Source: Annona cherimola
Taxonomy: Eukaryota; Streptophyta; Magnoliopsida; Magnoliales; Annonaceae
Direction: 5' to 3'
Assembly (NCBI GenBank): GCA_030490835.1
Contig: CM059971.1
Location: forward strand, 126,574,564-126,638,563
Length of the DNA stretch: 64,000 bases
Below are positions 52,976 to 64,000 of this stretch, one piece after another. The position numbers and the translations under genes were made by a program. Every line of letters begins with the position of its first letter. Within the stretch, counting starts at the first letter, position 1. The notes beneath the pieces were generated by a model that saw only the letters and a program-made list of their open reading frames with translations, made no database searches and had not been told where the DNA came from.

Positions 52976-55693
52976 CCGCAAGTCGAGACAATTCCAGTTC
53001 CGAACCTCAACCCTTGCCCTACTATAATTCAAATTATATGAGATAATTTTCGAATTTTCCAATTGTAGTTACAGAAGCTGCCGATGTACGTTTTTCTTGC
53101 CGCCGGAAGTGGGGAGATCGAGCTCCTCAAGTAGGCGACGTGCCGTGCGGCGATCTCACGAAGAACGACGGCAAGTTGTTGATTTTGTGTTGGTGAATCC
53201 CACGGCCACCGTCGCCCTCAGTAGCCGATCGTTCCGGTGCAGCGGACGAGGTCAAGCCAGATGCCGACGAGGACATACTGATTTTCGAGTGGATTCCTTG
53301 TACGAATGACCATGCAGTATAATAATTAATAAGGAAAAGTGTAAATAAACGGCTCCTCTTCCATGAAACTCCTACGGCATGTAATTTTTCGTTTTTAATG
53401 TTTTGATGCTTAATAAAAAATAATTTAGTATTATTTATATTATTATAACTTTTTTTATCTTTTTAGTATCGCTATATGTGGGCATTATCTATAAATATGT
53501 AAAATTAACATAATAAAATAATTTAGTATTAAATATCAATTTTGAAGTGATATTTTCAACATCTATGTCATCTAAAATATCACTACTATGTGTATGAATA
53601 ATTTTATAAATTATTAATATATATATGTAGATGGATCTAAATATTTTTCCTATTTTACACATAAATATATTTATTTTTGAACAAATATTGTTACGCACCT
53701 AAACAAATAATGTTAAATACAACAAATAGATAGAATTTTGCATTAATTGTCAACTTCTTAAAAATTGAAGAAATTACATGATAACTGATTTTATGTATGG
53801 AGAGCTCAGAAATAAATAAATGCCATGAAATAGTTATTTGGAGTGAGACCTCTACACACGTAGCAAAGCCCAATAGCACGTTAGTCAACATATTAGCCTT
53901 GGTTGTATATTTCCAAACGAAAGGTCACGGGGTCACAAGTAAGGGTTTAATTGAGTTAAGGTCAAACTGCAACTTAATCTATTCAACTCGACTTCTAAGG
54001 AATTAGGATTGATGATTTTCAATACACACAACTAATTTACATAACCCGTATAACTTATTCAATTAAATATGTTGGTCCTAGGTTGAGCTTCTCCAACCTA
54101 CCAGCCCCAATATTTTAAGCCATTTTTCTCTTCAATCCACAAGATTGATTTGTAAGTCACAAAAGAGTTAATATTTTTAATATTTATTTCATAAGTTATA
54201 CATATCTATTAATAATAGAATCAATATTTTAATGAAGAATATGTATAAAGTTGTTATTTTTAATTTTAATTAGATGGTTAGTATCGGAACTCTTTGTTGA
54301 TTATGTAGAATGATATTTTAAATAGTTTCTTATTTTATTTTTTTGTTATTGAACCCATTAATAACTTATCATACCAGTCCATTGATAACTTGTAACCCAA
54401 TTTATTTATGTTAAATATATTAGGGTTGGAGTTGATATTTTATAAATAACTTATAGTTTGACCGTGGTTTTCTATGGTTTTTCTCATCTCTACACATTCT
54501 ACCATAAATTCTTTAATTATCAATAACTCTATTTTCCAAACTTTATCATTATTCTCAAATTATTCTTTTATAATTATTCTCTTTGTTCCAACTTTACTTT
54601 TATTATTCTTCATATAATTTTTAAAAATATTCTCTTTTTTCATTTCCCACCTGGCAACTAATACGTGCGAGGCTTATATATTTGAATTACTTGGGATAAG
54701 TATTCGACAGGCGAAAAGAATCATCGTCTTATGAAAGCACCCGTCAAACAACCATTGAGTGGAATTATTAATTAAAAGGTAAATTTTATTGGCAACATGT
54801 CAAATGTTTTTCTTTTTCCCTTAGCAACTACATTTTACAATTCGTTTAATTTCTCAATTAGCAGCTACATCCAAAAGAAGGAAAATACATGATATGCGAA
54901 ATGAGAATGTTGCCATAGGGAATGGACTTATCTATTATTTTTCACATCACTATAAATTGAAATGATTGTCGCCACTTAGTCAGTCAATGGTGGGCGACGA
55001 CCGCGTGCTGTAGATTTTTTCAACGGAGTTTTGTCCCTTGCCAAAGCTCGAAGAAAACATAGCACAACAGAAAATATTTTAAAAACATGAAATTCTTGCA
55101 ACTGCGGATGCCATCTTCAAAGAACACGAAGTTGCCTCCCAATTTCTATGTGTCGAGATAATTGTCATGCAATAGAAAATGAGTTAATTTTTAATTGATA
55201 AGGTAAACTGAAATTTTGGGTCAAATTTTTTTATTTCAAATAAAAATTTATAATAATTGTAACTATACAGTGTAAGAAGTTTAAAATCCCCAACATGGAA
55301 TAACTGTATTTCAGAAATTAGATGAATTAATAACTATAAATTTTGATGGGCAAAAGCCCGTATCTACTACTATTTTTTATTTTTCTCCTTTTATTGAGGT
55401 CCGCATCTACCTATATTTTGGATTGACTTAGCTGGGTTAAACTTCAACGTTCGAAGAAGAAGCCCAGAAGGTTTGGGCTGGGCTGACTGTTTGTACTCGA
55501 CAAGGCATCCATGTCTTACGGATAAAGAGCCCTTGGCCCCTTGGGCAATCTCGAAGAAAAATATCATATGAAATTTCCTTCCTGCAATATTTATTTGGAT
55601 AAATAAAACGAAATTTTCTTCTGCCTAGTCAGCCTCGTTAATAATGAAAATTAATATAGCTAGAAAACTATAATAAGAGAAAATAAATAATTT

Positions 55694-56093
55694 AGGGTTA
55701 ATTTCAAATATACCTATTACATTTAACCTTAATTTCATATATACCTATCAATTTTTAAAAATTACAAATATACCCCCAAAGAATAGACTAAATTTTTATT
55801 TATGCCCATTCTGTCGGTTACCGTTAAAAGAAGTTATTTACTGTTATTGAAATGTCTAAAATATCCCTTTTCATTGCATTGCATCGCATCACATCCATGG
55901 ATCTAATGTCAATATAGAGAAGACAGATGCTAATGCCACATTTGATGATTTGTTAGTAGTTGCTGCCGGGTGGGTGGGATCTAGAAATTGGGTGTGGATA
56001 ATGAAAGTTAGAGTTTCTCTAACTTTTTAAATTTAGAAGCGAAAATAAAATCTACAGCAGAAACTTGATGGGCATATTTGAAACTAATTCAAG
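55694..56093. mobile_element. Foldback element, GGTTAATTTCAAATATACC type
   Basis: The left end GGTTAATTTCAAATATACC is inverted at the right as GGCATATTTGAAACTAATTC. It is related in design to the element at 25421-25771. No coding capacity. Confidence 0.55.
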
Positions 56094-56201
56094 AATTTAT
56101 ATAAAAGGCGGGGAAGCATACGAAAAACAGTAAAGACTGGAAGTAAAACATTATTTTTATCATTATTATATTAAACACTTTTGACAAAGGCATTTACAAG
56201 A

Positions 56202-56274
56202 GCGCCTGTAGCTCAGTGGATAGAGCGTCTGTTTCCTAAGCAGAAAGTCGTAGGTTCGACCCCTACCTGGCGCG
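56202..56274 (+). tRNA. tRNA-Arg (anticodon CCU)
   Basis: A complete cloverleaf of 73 nt: acceptor arm GCGCCTG with CTGGCGC, D-stem GCTC/GAGC, anticodon loop TTCCTAA (CCT at 56235-56237), T-arm GTAGG-TTCGACC-CCTAC, discriminator G. No intron. The internal A and B boxes (TAGCTCAGTGG, GGTTCGACC) are intact. Acceptor position 6-67 is a U-U mismatch. CCA is not encoded, as expected for a nuclear gene. It decodes AGG. Confidence 0.95.
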
Positions 56275-57419
56275 ATCGAAAGTTAATGTTTATTATCGTT
56301 GTATTTTTATGACTGGTTCCGCCTTAAAAATTTTCTCCTCGTTCATTCAGAACAAGCGCCGAGCAGGTAAGCTCCAGTGGGCCCCACATCGAGACGATAC
56401 TTGTCCACGTGTCACGCACCCAATTCCTCATCTGTACAGCTGCTGCCACTAGGCGGAACTTTTCCATTGACCTAGCACAGCTTACAAGTAGCACGGTGTG
56501 AGGTCTAGATGGCCTGTGTAGGAACTTACGCGGGGCCCACCCTGCAATGATTGGATATCATCATGATTTTCGCGGGCGGAGTGGACCCCACGCAGGCACC
56601 GCCGGCGGGCTGCCAGACTAGAGGGGCACAATCTATCAATGCGGGTTGGAAAAACAGCGAAAATTCCACAAACTTTTCCGCGCTGATCCGAAGGAACGCC
56701 GAGTGCATGCCTCAATTTACTTGTTAATTTTTTTTGTGAAAAATCTAACCCACTGATTATCTTTATTATTAGGTGTTTATTTATGAAGTCAAAAATTATT
56801 ATGGTTGGAAAGTTGTATGTTAAAAAATTTTAACGCCTTCTGGGTGTGAATAGCTAGTAAATTTTTTAAAAAATAGATATATATATATATAAAGTTTTTA
56901 ATATATGCAAACAAATACACATAGGTAGATGTCTTAAATGGTTTAGATCTTAAAAAGAATTTTTCAAAATTAGAAAAAAAAAAAAAAAAAAAGTAGAGAA
57001 GTGCATGGAAACATGGGTTACACTCCATCAATACTCTAACTTTTGGATGAATGGTCCACTAGCAGCAGAAGAAGAAGAGATAAAGAAGGTACTCATTTTT
57101 TTTCTCCTCTGTTCTCTTAAACGCTTGCTAGAAATGAACTTGCAAAAAATGGGATGGGAAAAGGGAGGGTTTGAAATTTGTGTCATTTTCTGTGTCATTG
57201 TTTTCGGGCTTGACCTAAATTCATACTTGGCAGGAAGGAAGCACAAGTATCTTACTGAAAATGACCCTTGCCCACAAGACACTTTCCAATGATACAAAAA
57301 CTCCTGCAGAAAATTTATCATACGCCTCCCTCTCCAATAATTTCTCTCTCACAGCATGGTCCGATCCTCCGAATAATGAATTTGCATAAGAAAGAAACAG
57401 TGTTTTGGAAGTAGTGAAT

Positions 57420-57845
57420 CACAATACTTCACAAAAAATACGTCGGCTCCCTGCACAAGCCTCCATGGCAAGCCCAAAGATAGTCCATCAGCATCACCAA
57501 ACAGGCTATGCAACACACCATCTCTCTATTCCAATATGAGTCTAAACTTTTCATTAAAAAAATATAATAAATAAATGATTATAAACTCTAACCTAAGCGT
57601 CATCATTATCTCGGCCTGTGACCCAACAGTGAACAGGTTGCCATTCCAGGACCAATCGCAACCTCTCCATGGTTATTATGAGAGAATAGACATTCTTGCA
57701 TTTATTCCCATTTAAGATCCATTAGCAGCCAAGGTAGCCATCATTGTCCTCCAAGTCTTCACCAAACTAATATTCAAAGCTCCATCATGCTCATTAACTA
57801 CCTTCGACCATGCAATATCCTCTTCCACAGTTTCAAATCCCTACC
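57420..57845 (-). pseudogene. Possible coding remnants of unknown family
   Basis: Three minus-strand stretches read like protein without being joined by a plausible gene model. At 57,841-57,713: EEDIAWSKVVNEHDGALNIS and KTWRTMMATLAANGS then stop, preceded by a possible TAG acceptor. At about 57,600-57,680: WSWNGNLFTVGSQAEIMMT. At about 57,540-57,425: LHSLFGDADGLSLGLPWRL. The first ends in a stop, so the order argues against one intact gene. Family not recognised. Confidence 0.25.
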
Positions 57846-58984
57846 CAAATCCAATAATTCTTTCCATGTATATTGACTAGGATTTCTGTATTTACATAAA
57901 TACAAAAAGGAAATCCCTATAGAAAATAACAAATCGGAGGATGAAATCCTAAATTTATGGACTTAAACTTTACTTACCTTACAGGTATTAATAAGGCTTG
58001 TGAGGGATGATACTATAATCTTTTATTTTATTGTTATTTTATTCGATATATGTATCTTTATTAGAAACAGTCCAAAAGATTTTTTTCTGTTTATTCAACT
58101 TGGTAGCAAACAAAATAGAAAAGACAAAAAATGGGAGAAAGCAAGGAAGAAAGAGGAACTCGAGGTGGCCCATTTAAAGGTGACTGATTAAAATGGATCT
58201 GGTGAATGAGTGGCAGAGCTAAGTGTACCTACTGAGTAATATGTCGAAATGGTCGAGTTCCCCACCAACAAAAGTCCAAGAGGAAGAAGGTAGGTGGGTA
58301 CAAAAAACATGAATATAAAATAATTTTTGAGGGAATTAACTTAGGCATCTATATCAGAACTAATCTAAATCTAGTCATTAGGAAACTTTATTTTGTTCAT
58401 AATCATGATAAACACAAAAGTAGAGAAAGAACGAGAGGCATGCACGTGCACTCCCAAATGCCTCTACTTCGTGACACGAGGCACCCAGTGGAAGCCTTGT
58501 GCATTTTGGCCCCTAGGAATTAGGTAGAATGATCCACTTGATTGTTTGCCACCACGTTGTAGGGTGTTGTTAGCAGCAATTTCATCGGCTTCCATTTTCC
58601 TAGTAATCTAATTAATCATGGGGCAACAAAAAAGGGATAAATGATTTTTAAAAGCTCATTGTATCAAATTAATTAAAGTGACTATCGAAATTTTCATCTA
58701 GTCGGGCTGAATGGTTGTTGGCAAATTAAGTTGTGGTTAACTATTAGGTTTGTGTTGGATTAATAAATACTGAATGTTATAAGCATTTGGGCCTAAACCT
58801 GGTTGCATCCATATCAAAATTTATAATTTTTTGAACTAAATGCTAAATTTTTTATATTCATGTTTAAAAAAAAACTAAAACTAAAAATATAAAATTTTAA
58901 TATTAAAAAAAACGTCTAAGGAAGAAAGGAGGTTTCATGTTTAAGGGAGTATTGGATCCATGGCCATAATACATAATAGTGGTT

Positions 58985-59250
58985 ATCCAAAAGATCTTTC
59001 AAACTAAATTTTTTTTATTTTTCATAGTTATCTTATTTTTATTTTTTTACATCTTTTTATATAAGTGTTATACTTTTCAATTAATTTTATACAACTATTT
59101 ATATAATTAATCTATTTATTTTAACTTTATTATCTCTATTTCTCATCATTACTACTATTATATCATATCATTTTATTCTATTTTAAAAACTTTTATATCA
59201 AAAAAATTTTATAAATTTTTTTTATCACTTCCACACACACACACACCATA
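58985..59250. mobile_element. TGTGTTTGG-family MITE
   Basis: The family interior is recognisable (CATAGTTATCTTATTTTTAT, ACAACTATTTATATAATTAA, ATCATATCATTTTATT); the right end has drifted into a CA repeat. Confidence 0.55.
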
Positions 59251-60854
59251 TGTATAAAGCAATCAAACACACACTGCGCGCGGCCTCTAGCGAACATCAT
59301 GCTAATGGCATGAATGCGTCAGGACTCAAGAGTGCAGATGCCATCGTCCACCACCGTTCTAGAAGAGAGTCATATAATATTTATGTGGGGAGGACAAGAG
59401 GGAAACCACGGTGAATAAAAAAGAAAGTACTTATTCCATCAAAGTGTTTTATTTTTTATTTTTCGATAAAATATGCCATTGACTTGTTAAATAGAGGCGA
59501 AATTATGAAACAAAAATAAAGGGAATGCAAATGTATATGGGATCCAATTTAATGAAACCATATTCAAGATTATTTATTATGTATGGGATTTCTATTAATT
59601 GATGTTGACATTATCTCATTAAGTCTCAGTTTTCACTATTATCTAGACTTTTTTTTTTGCGGTGGAGTTGTTTCATGGGAACTTTCAGTAAAACGTTTTT
59701 TTTTTTTATCGAAAATTTTATTTATTTTGTTTTCATTTCCTCTATTTTTAACTGAAGTCCAATATTGTGTTAAAAACATCTGATTTATTCGACAAAAGGG
59801 TGAACTAAACACTTATGGACGGCCAGGATCCCAATATTACTGACCGATTACTTCCTCCTTCTAATACAAATTTCGAATTTTTCTCAAAAAAATATATATA
59901 TAAATTTCCGAATATTCCTTGCGGTACAAGATTCCAATCTGGTCTACAACAGGTCCCAACATGGTGGGCCATGCTTGAAACGCCAGCTGCGAAATACAAG
60001 CAGGCTTCGAATCCTCAGCCCCGAGCAAATCCACTCCATACTCAGATTGTCATGTTGTTAGCAGCAGCTCACCCGACAGCCACGGCCGATCAATCACTTT
60101 CACAAAGGAATCCAATCCAAGCTGTTCAAACTGCTCGACAAATCACAAGAAATAACAAAAAAGAAGGCCCACCATTTATCTGATGGAATGAGTGCTGGCT
60201 CACCCATCAAACGACGGTCCGGATCCGCCCACGTCAGATGAATGGTCTGGATCTTTTCATCCACCGCCATTTTGGGTGTTTTGGAAATTCGGTGCACCAG
60301 TTTGCACTGTACTACAGGTTTGACCAGTCATTCCCTTGAATTCCCGACAAGAACGGTTTTGTTTTAATGGAGGCTATCCTCTCTGGTCCGATTTCTAACG
60401 TCCGTACTTACACACGTGGGCGTCAACTGCTTGTTCTTTTTTATTATTATTATTGAAAAGTACGTATTTCCATTTAAACACAACGATCTATATACAAAAA
60501 GTTGCCAAAACTGTTTGTTCATTCATATGTTGATATGTTGATATTCTGGATTTTTCAATAATTAACCATCCGTATCGAAAATAGAGATATTAGCCCCTTA
60601 CTAATAAAATACTTGTAAGAGTGTACCCGGCAAGTAATAATTTTTTTTTAAAACATAACATGATAGAGATAATGATTATGAGTAAAAAGAATAAAGTTAA
60701 AATAAATATGTTATATTTGTATAGGTACTTGTATAAAAATAATTGAAAAATAGAGTAGTAATTTAGAAAGATATTAAAAAATTATTAAAAAATTTTAGTT
60801 ATAAATAGTGAAAATTTTAAATTAAAAAATTTTAGTTTGAAAAGTTTTATTGAT

Positions 60855-61115
60855 GATGTTTGGTAATGAAGAAAAAATTCAAGCTAAAACTTTTCATTTT
60901 TCATAAATATCGTATTTTTCAATTATTTATTCACATTTTTTTTACAATTACTTTACTTTTCAATCATTTCTGTACAACTACTTACACAATTAACCTATAT
61001 ATTTTAATTCATCATCATTATCTTCATCATATCACATCATTTTTCATCAATTTAATAACTTTTATATTAAGAATTTTCATCCAAAAGTTTTATCACTCTC
61101 CAAGAACGCCTATTT
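60855..61115. mobile_element. TGTGTTTGG-family MITE
   Basis: It begins GATGTTTGGTAATGAAG and ends AAAAGTTTTATCACTCTCCA, with the full family interior. It directly abuts a truncated, oppositely oriented copy at about 60,640-60,855. Confidence 0.65.
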
Positions 61116-64000
61116 TTCTTCGTAAATACATCCTTACTTATGTAAAAAGTTACATAATTTAGATGAAATCTACAACACACATAGGGCATCTATGCCAAAT
61201 GGCTAAGGTTTGATTTCTATTGGTGAGCATTTATCTTCATTTGTGATGAGCATAAACACTAATCGTAATTAGTTTAAAGGATACAATTGAGTTGTAAAAA
61301 GGTACAACAAACATGCGTATTGTAAAATCGATTTTCATATAAAAAATTATAAAAAATTTCACAAGAAAACAATGGGATCCATTCTCATTCAAACTATGAA
61401 ATTTGCAACATAAATCTTATAACTTAGTGTATTAGCAATTTTAGATCTTTAAGTTTGCGTTGTAGCATATTAGACATTGCAAAGTTTCAGTTATTGCATT
61501 TTAAACCTCCACCTTTAACGACATTAAAAAATACCATTAAATCTATGCATATTATTGAAAATACTCTTATATCTATACGAAAAACAAAATAATCATGGTC
61601 AAAAACCAATATCATTAGTGTAATAGAGCCTTAAGAATTTGAAAAGGTGACAACATTCAAGAAAATAATGTTGGTTTTTGGCGATAGTTGTGTCGCTTTT
61701 AATATAGATATAAAAATATTTTCGACATTATACATAGAGTTTAATGGTATTTTTTAATGCATGCAAAAACTAAAACTTCACAGAGTTTAATATGTTAATA
61801 AGCGTACTTCAAAATCCCAAATACTATTACTAATAGTGAGAAAGTTTATGACGCGAATTTCTCCCTTAAAACTAAAAGGCGCCATTGCCATTATTTGCCC
61901 GAAAATCAATTTTCATCGTTGCGGGAGAACTCATCTCCAATCAAGCAGACGCCAGATCTACGTTCTCATGTCAATCCAATCAAAATCGCACGCAGCACCG
62001 CCAAAATTAGACTAGTAAAGTAGCAATTTCGTTATTACGTATCCTTAATTTTTGTTAGTTAATGCCGGCCCGTGAGCATGGCGCCATATTCCAAATACGA
62101 TACGTACACATGAGAATTTGTGCATGTTTATTATATTGGACAGCAGCCTACGTATCTAAACTTTTCAGAGTTATATATACTGGACATAACAAAATAATTT
62201 AAGTAAGACACCATCGACGGTCATGGAAACGGAATGTTGGTGGGACAAAAAAACAAACCGTCGGGCGTCCAAAATTGAAATGACGATATATTAACCGAAA
62301 AGGCAACAAGGCTCTTCTAATCACAGTCTGCTTGCTTTTTTCTTTTTTCATCATGTGTGGGATGTCATCTCATTAATCTATGTCGGCTTAGCATGCGATT
62401 GTTTACTTACTTATTTTTCATGGGGTTTTCATAACTGACTCACTACGTATGGAAAATAGCAGATTTTTAATCTCTTCTGTTTTTAATATTTTAACTCTTG
62501 ATTAAAATCTACTTTATTTATTATATTTAGCATTATTTTTTAGCTAGAAGATTAAATTTTATCCAAGTCAAATATATTTGAATAATTGGACAAGAAAAGA
62601 AAGACAGTTGTATTTTATTTTAATTAGAAAAATTACTTTAGCGTGTATGTCTACAAAATAAAACCAATACTCATTGAAAAGAGGTAAGAAAGTATCCAAA
62701 ATAAAACCGTATGAACTTGGCTTGAATGGGAGTACAATTAATTATCGATATAAAATTCCACTATATTCCAAGAAAAGCTTTGATCTCGTTGGCAATATTA
62801 ATTATATATTTGGCTGGCCGGAGAAGATCTATGGAGATGGTAGTGCATTGAATCGAGTAAACCGATGCATGGAACATCCAATGTCCATGGCGATGAGTGA
62901 ACCAGCCTGATTTTCGCACTAGATCATTTCATAATTACGAGGCCACGTCATGTTGGCCATCACACACGCTTCAATCGTGTTGGTACCCATACTTGGCCCT
63001 ACAGATTTTAACCTTTTGTACACACACGTCTATGAATCACCCAAAGTGGGATAATAAATTATAAAAAATGAATAATAATAATAATAATAGAATGATCAGA
63101 ATGAGGTGTTTCGGTCCAAACGTGTGTTGCAATAGTAAGTTCCACATAAGATTCGCGTCCTTTTCTTCCTGTTCACAAGAAATGGTGATGTGGCGAGTGT
63201 GCCATTTTTACTTTCAAAGGCAGGCGCCCTTTTTGATCTCGGAAGGACAACAACAAATGGATGATCCAACGGCTAAAAATTGGCTGGAATTCGAGGAGGT
63301 CAAAAGGAAGGATATATATATATATATATATATATATAGTATGTGTATGTAGGGCCTTGGGGGACCAAGATCCCACTCAAAACACCAAGCCTACCATAGT
63401 TTAAACTTTCCATGGCATTTTGTTTTTTGGGCGCATACGTACGAGGGTTGAGAGGGACTCCACTCAAAAGTGCTTAAATATTCCCAATTCCCCCCGTTGT
63501 TGTCTTCTTCACATGTTTTAACATGGATTCCATTTTCTAGCTACAACATCCCCAAAAGATGCAGTCTCTGATATATATATATATATACATTGGGCAGGCC
63601 TTGGAAGGTAGGAAATATGATTGGTGTGTGAAAAGGCATGCCAAATTAAGAAGAGTGGGGATGGATGCAAAGGCTTCTAAGGAGTGTGTGGGGATGTTTG
63701 GAGGAGGCTAAGGGCGGCCAAAGAATTGAACACCAACCATATTGGTCTCCACATGGGGGTGGGGTGAGCATTCAGAAAAAATAGACCCACCAATCATGCA
63801 AAAAGAGGAACACTAGCTAGATATATAGATGGAGGTCAATTTCTATCTTCTGTTTTGTTCGGGCCGGATTTTTTAGTCATCCTCTCCTTCTCCCACACAC
63901 ACACACACACAGAAAGTTTTTAAATAAGAACGAAGTGACGGAAGAATTCCATAGATTCTTTAGCTATAGCCTATAGATACCTAGTGCGCCTCGTTTATTA

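Larger units (their letters stand above)
48526..56201. other. Intergenic: promoter of gene D, rest of unit 2, repeats
   Basis: Unit 2 continues to about 54,480. Relative to unit 1 it is interrupted by extra sequence at about 49,430-50,830, which includes a TGTGTTTGG-type element and a SINE-like insertion. A direct duplication (about 50,936-51,300 and 52,630-52,975) is also present. From 54,480 to the tRNA there is AT-rich sequence with one foldback element. No intact gene recognised; short frames at 52,631-53,062 and 53,097-53,309 lie in repeats. Confidence 0.6.
56275..64000. other. Intergenic, repeats and possible gene debris
   Basis: No gene can be supported. Contents: possible coding remnants at about 57,000-57,290 (+) and 57,420-57,845 (-); TGTGTTTGG-type elements at about 58,985-59,250 and 60,855-61,115, with a truncated one at 60,640-60,855; TA microsatellites at about 63,312-63,338 and 63,571-63,587; a CA repeat near 63,895. 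The last kilobase is moderately GC-richer with CT/CA tracts and could be upstream sequence of a gene beyond the window. Confidence 0.5.

Noticed and set aside
52631..53062. 143-codon minus-strand frame, Ile/Phe/Leu-rich
   Set aside because: It lies entirely in a TGTGTTTGG-family element; similar AT-driven frames occur at other copies (25,025-25,471; 60,860-61,162).
59815..60183. 122-codon plus-strand frame starting MDGQDPNITDRLL
   Set aside because: No recognisable domain, composition like surrounding non-coding DNA, and an antisense frame of equal weight.

Overview
The window is nuclear DNA from a flowering plant, most likely a eudicot. Evidence: GT-AG introns in every multi-exon gene, AT-rich intergenic DNA full of short non-autonomous transposons, a cytosolic 60S ribosomal protein gene with an intron in its leader, a eukaryotic tRNA-Arg(CCU), and cellulose synthase-like genes of the G class, which is known mainly from eudicots. 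The species cannot be told from the sequence.

Layout. 1-4 kb: repeats and no recognisable gene. 4.1-5.4 kb (+): a three-exon RING-H2 (ATL-type) E3 ligase. 6.3-10.1 kb (-): a five-exon, probably plastid-targeted protein with a DUF3110-like domain; a 114-bp tandem duplication and a TA microsatellite sit just upstream of it. 12.9-16.8 kb (-): 60S ribosomal protein L7 with a telo-box at its promoter. 19.9-48.5 kb (-): four cellulose synthase-like G genes (here A, B, C, D) head to tail, all with the same six-exon structure. 56.2 kb (+): tRNA-Arg(CCU). The rest of 48.5-64 kb is repeats and gene debris.

The CslG array is the main content. A, B and D look intact (748, 736 and 730 residues) and keep the GT2 processive-transferase signature (DD, DxD, ED, QxxRW) with two N-terminal and several C-terminal membrane segments. 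C and D lie in two copies of a segmental duplication of about 10-11 kb (about 32.8-42.6 and 43.5-54.5 kb). C carries a 1-bp deletion that removes its C-terminal end, a 10-bp deletion at the start of exon 4, a changed HP motif and a weakened TATA box. The 10-bp lesion could be bypassed in frame by a splice acceptor 5 nt downstream. Comparing the two units also dates several transposon insertions, because the partner copy holds the empty site. Two of these have 9- and 10-bp target duplications, pointing to Mutator-type short elements.

Known CslG-class enzymes in spinach and legumes glucuronidate triterpenoid sapogenins in the ER, so an expanding CslG cluster is a plausible source of specialised saponin chemistry. 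That assignment is inference. No bacterial, viral or organellar system was seen.
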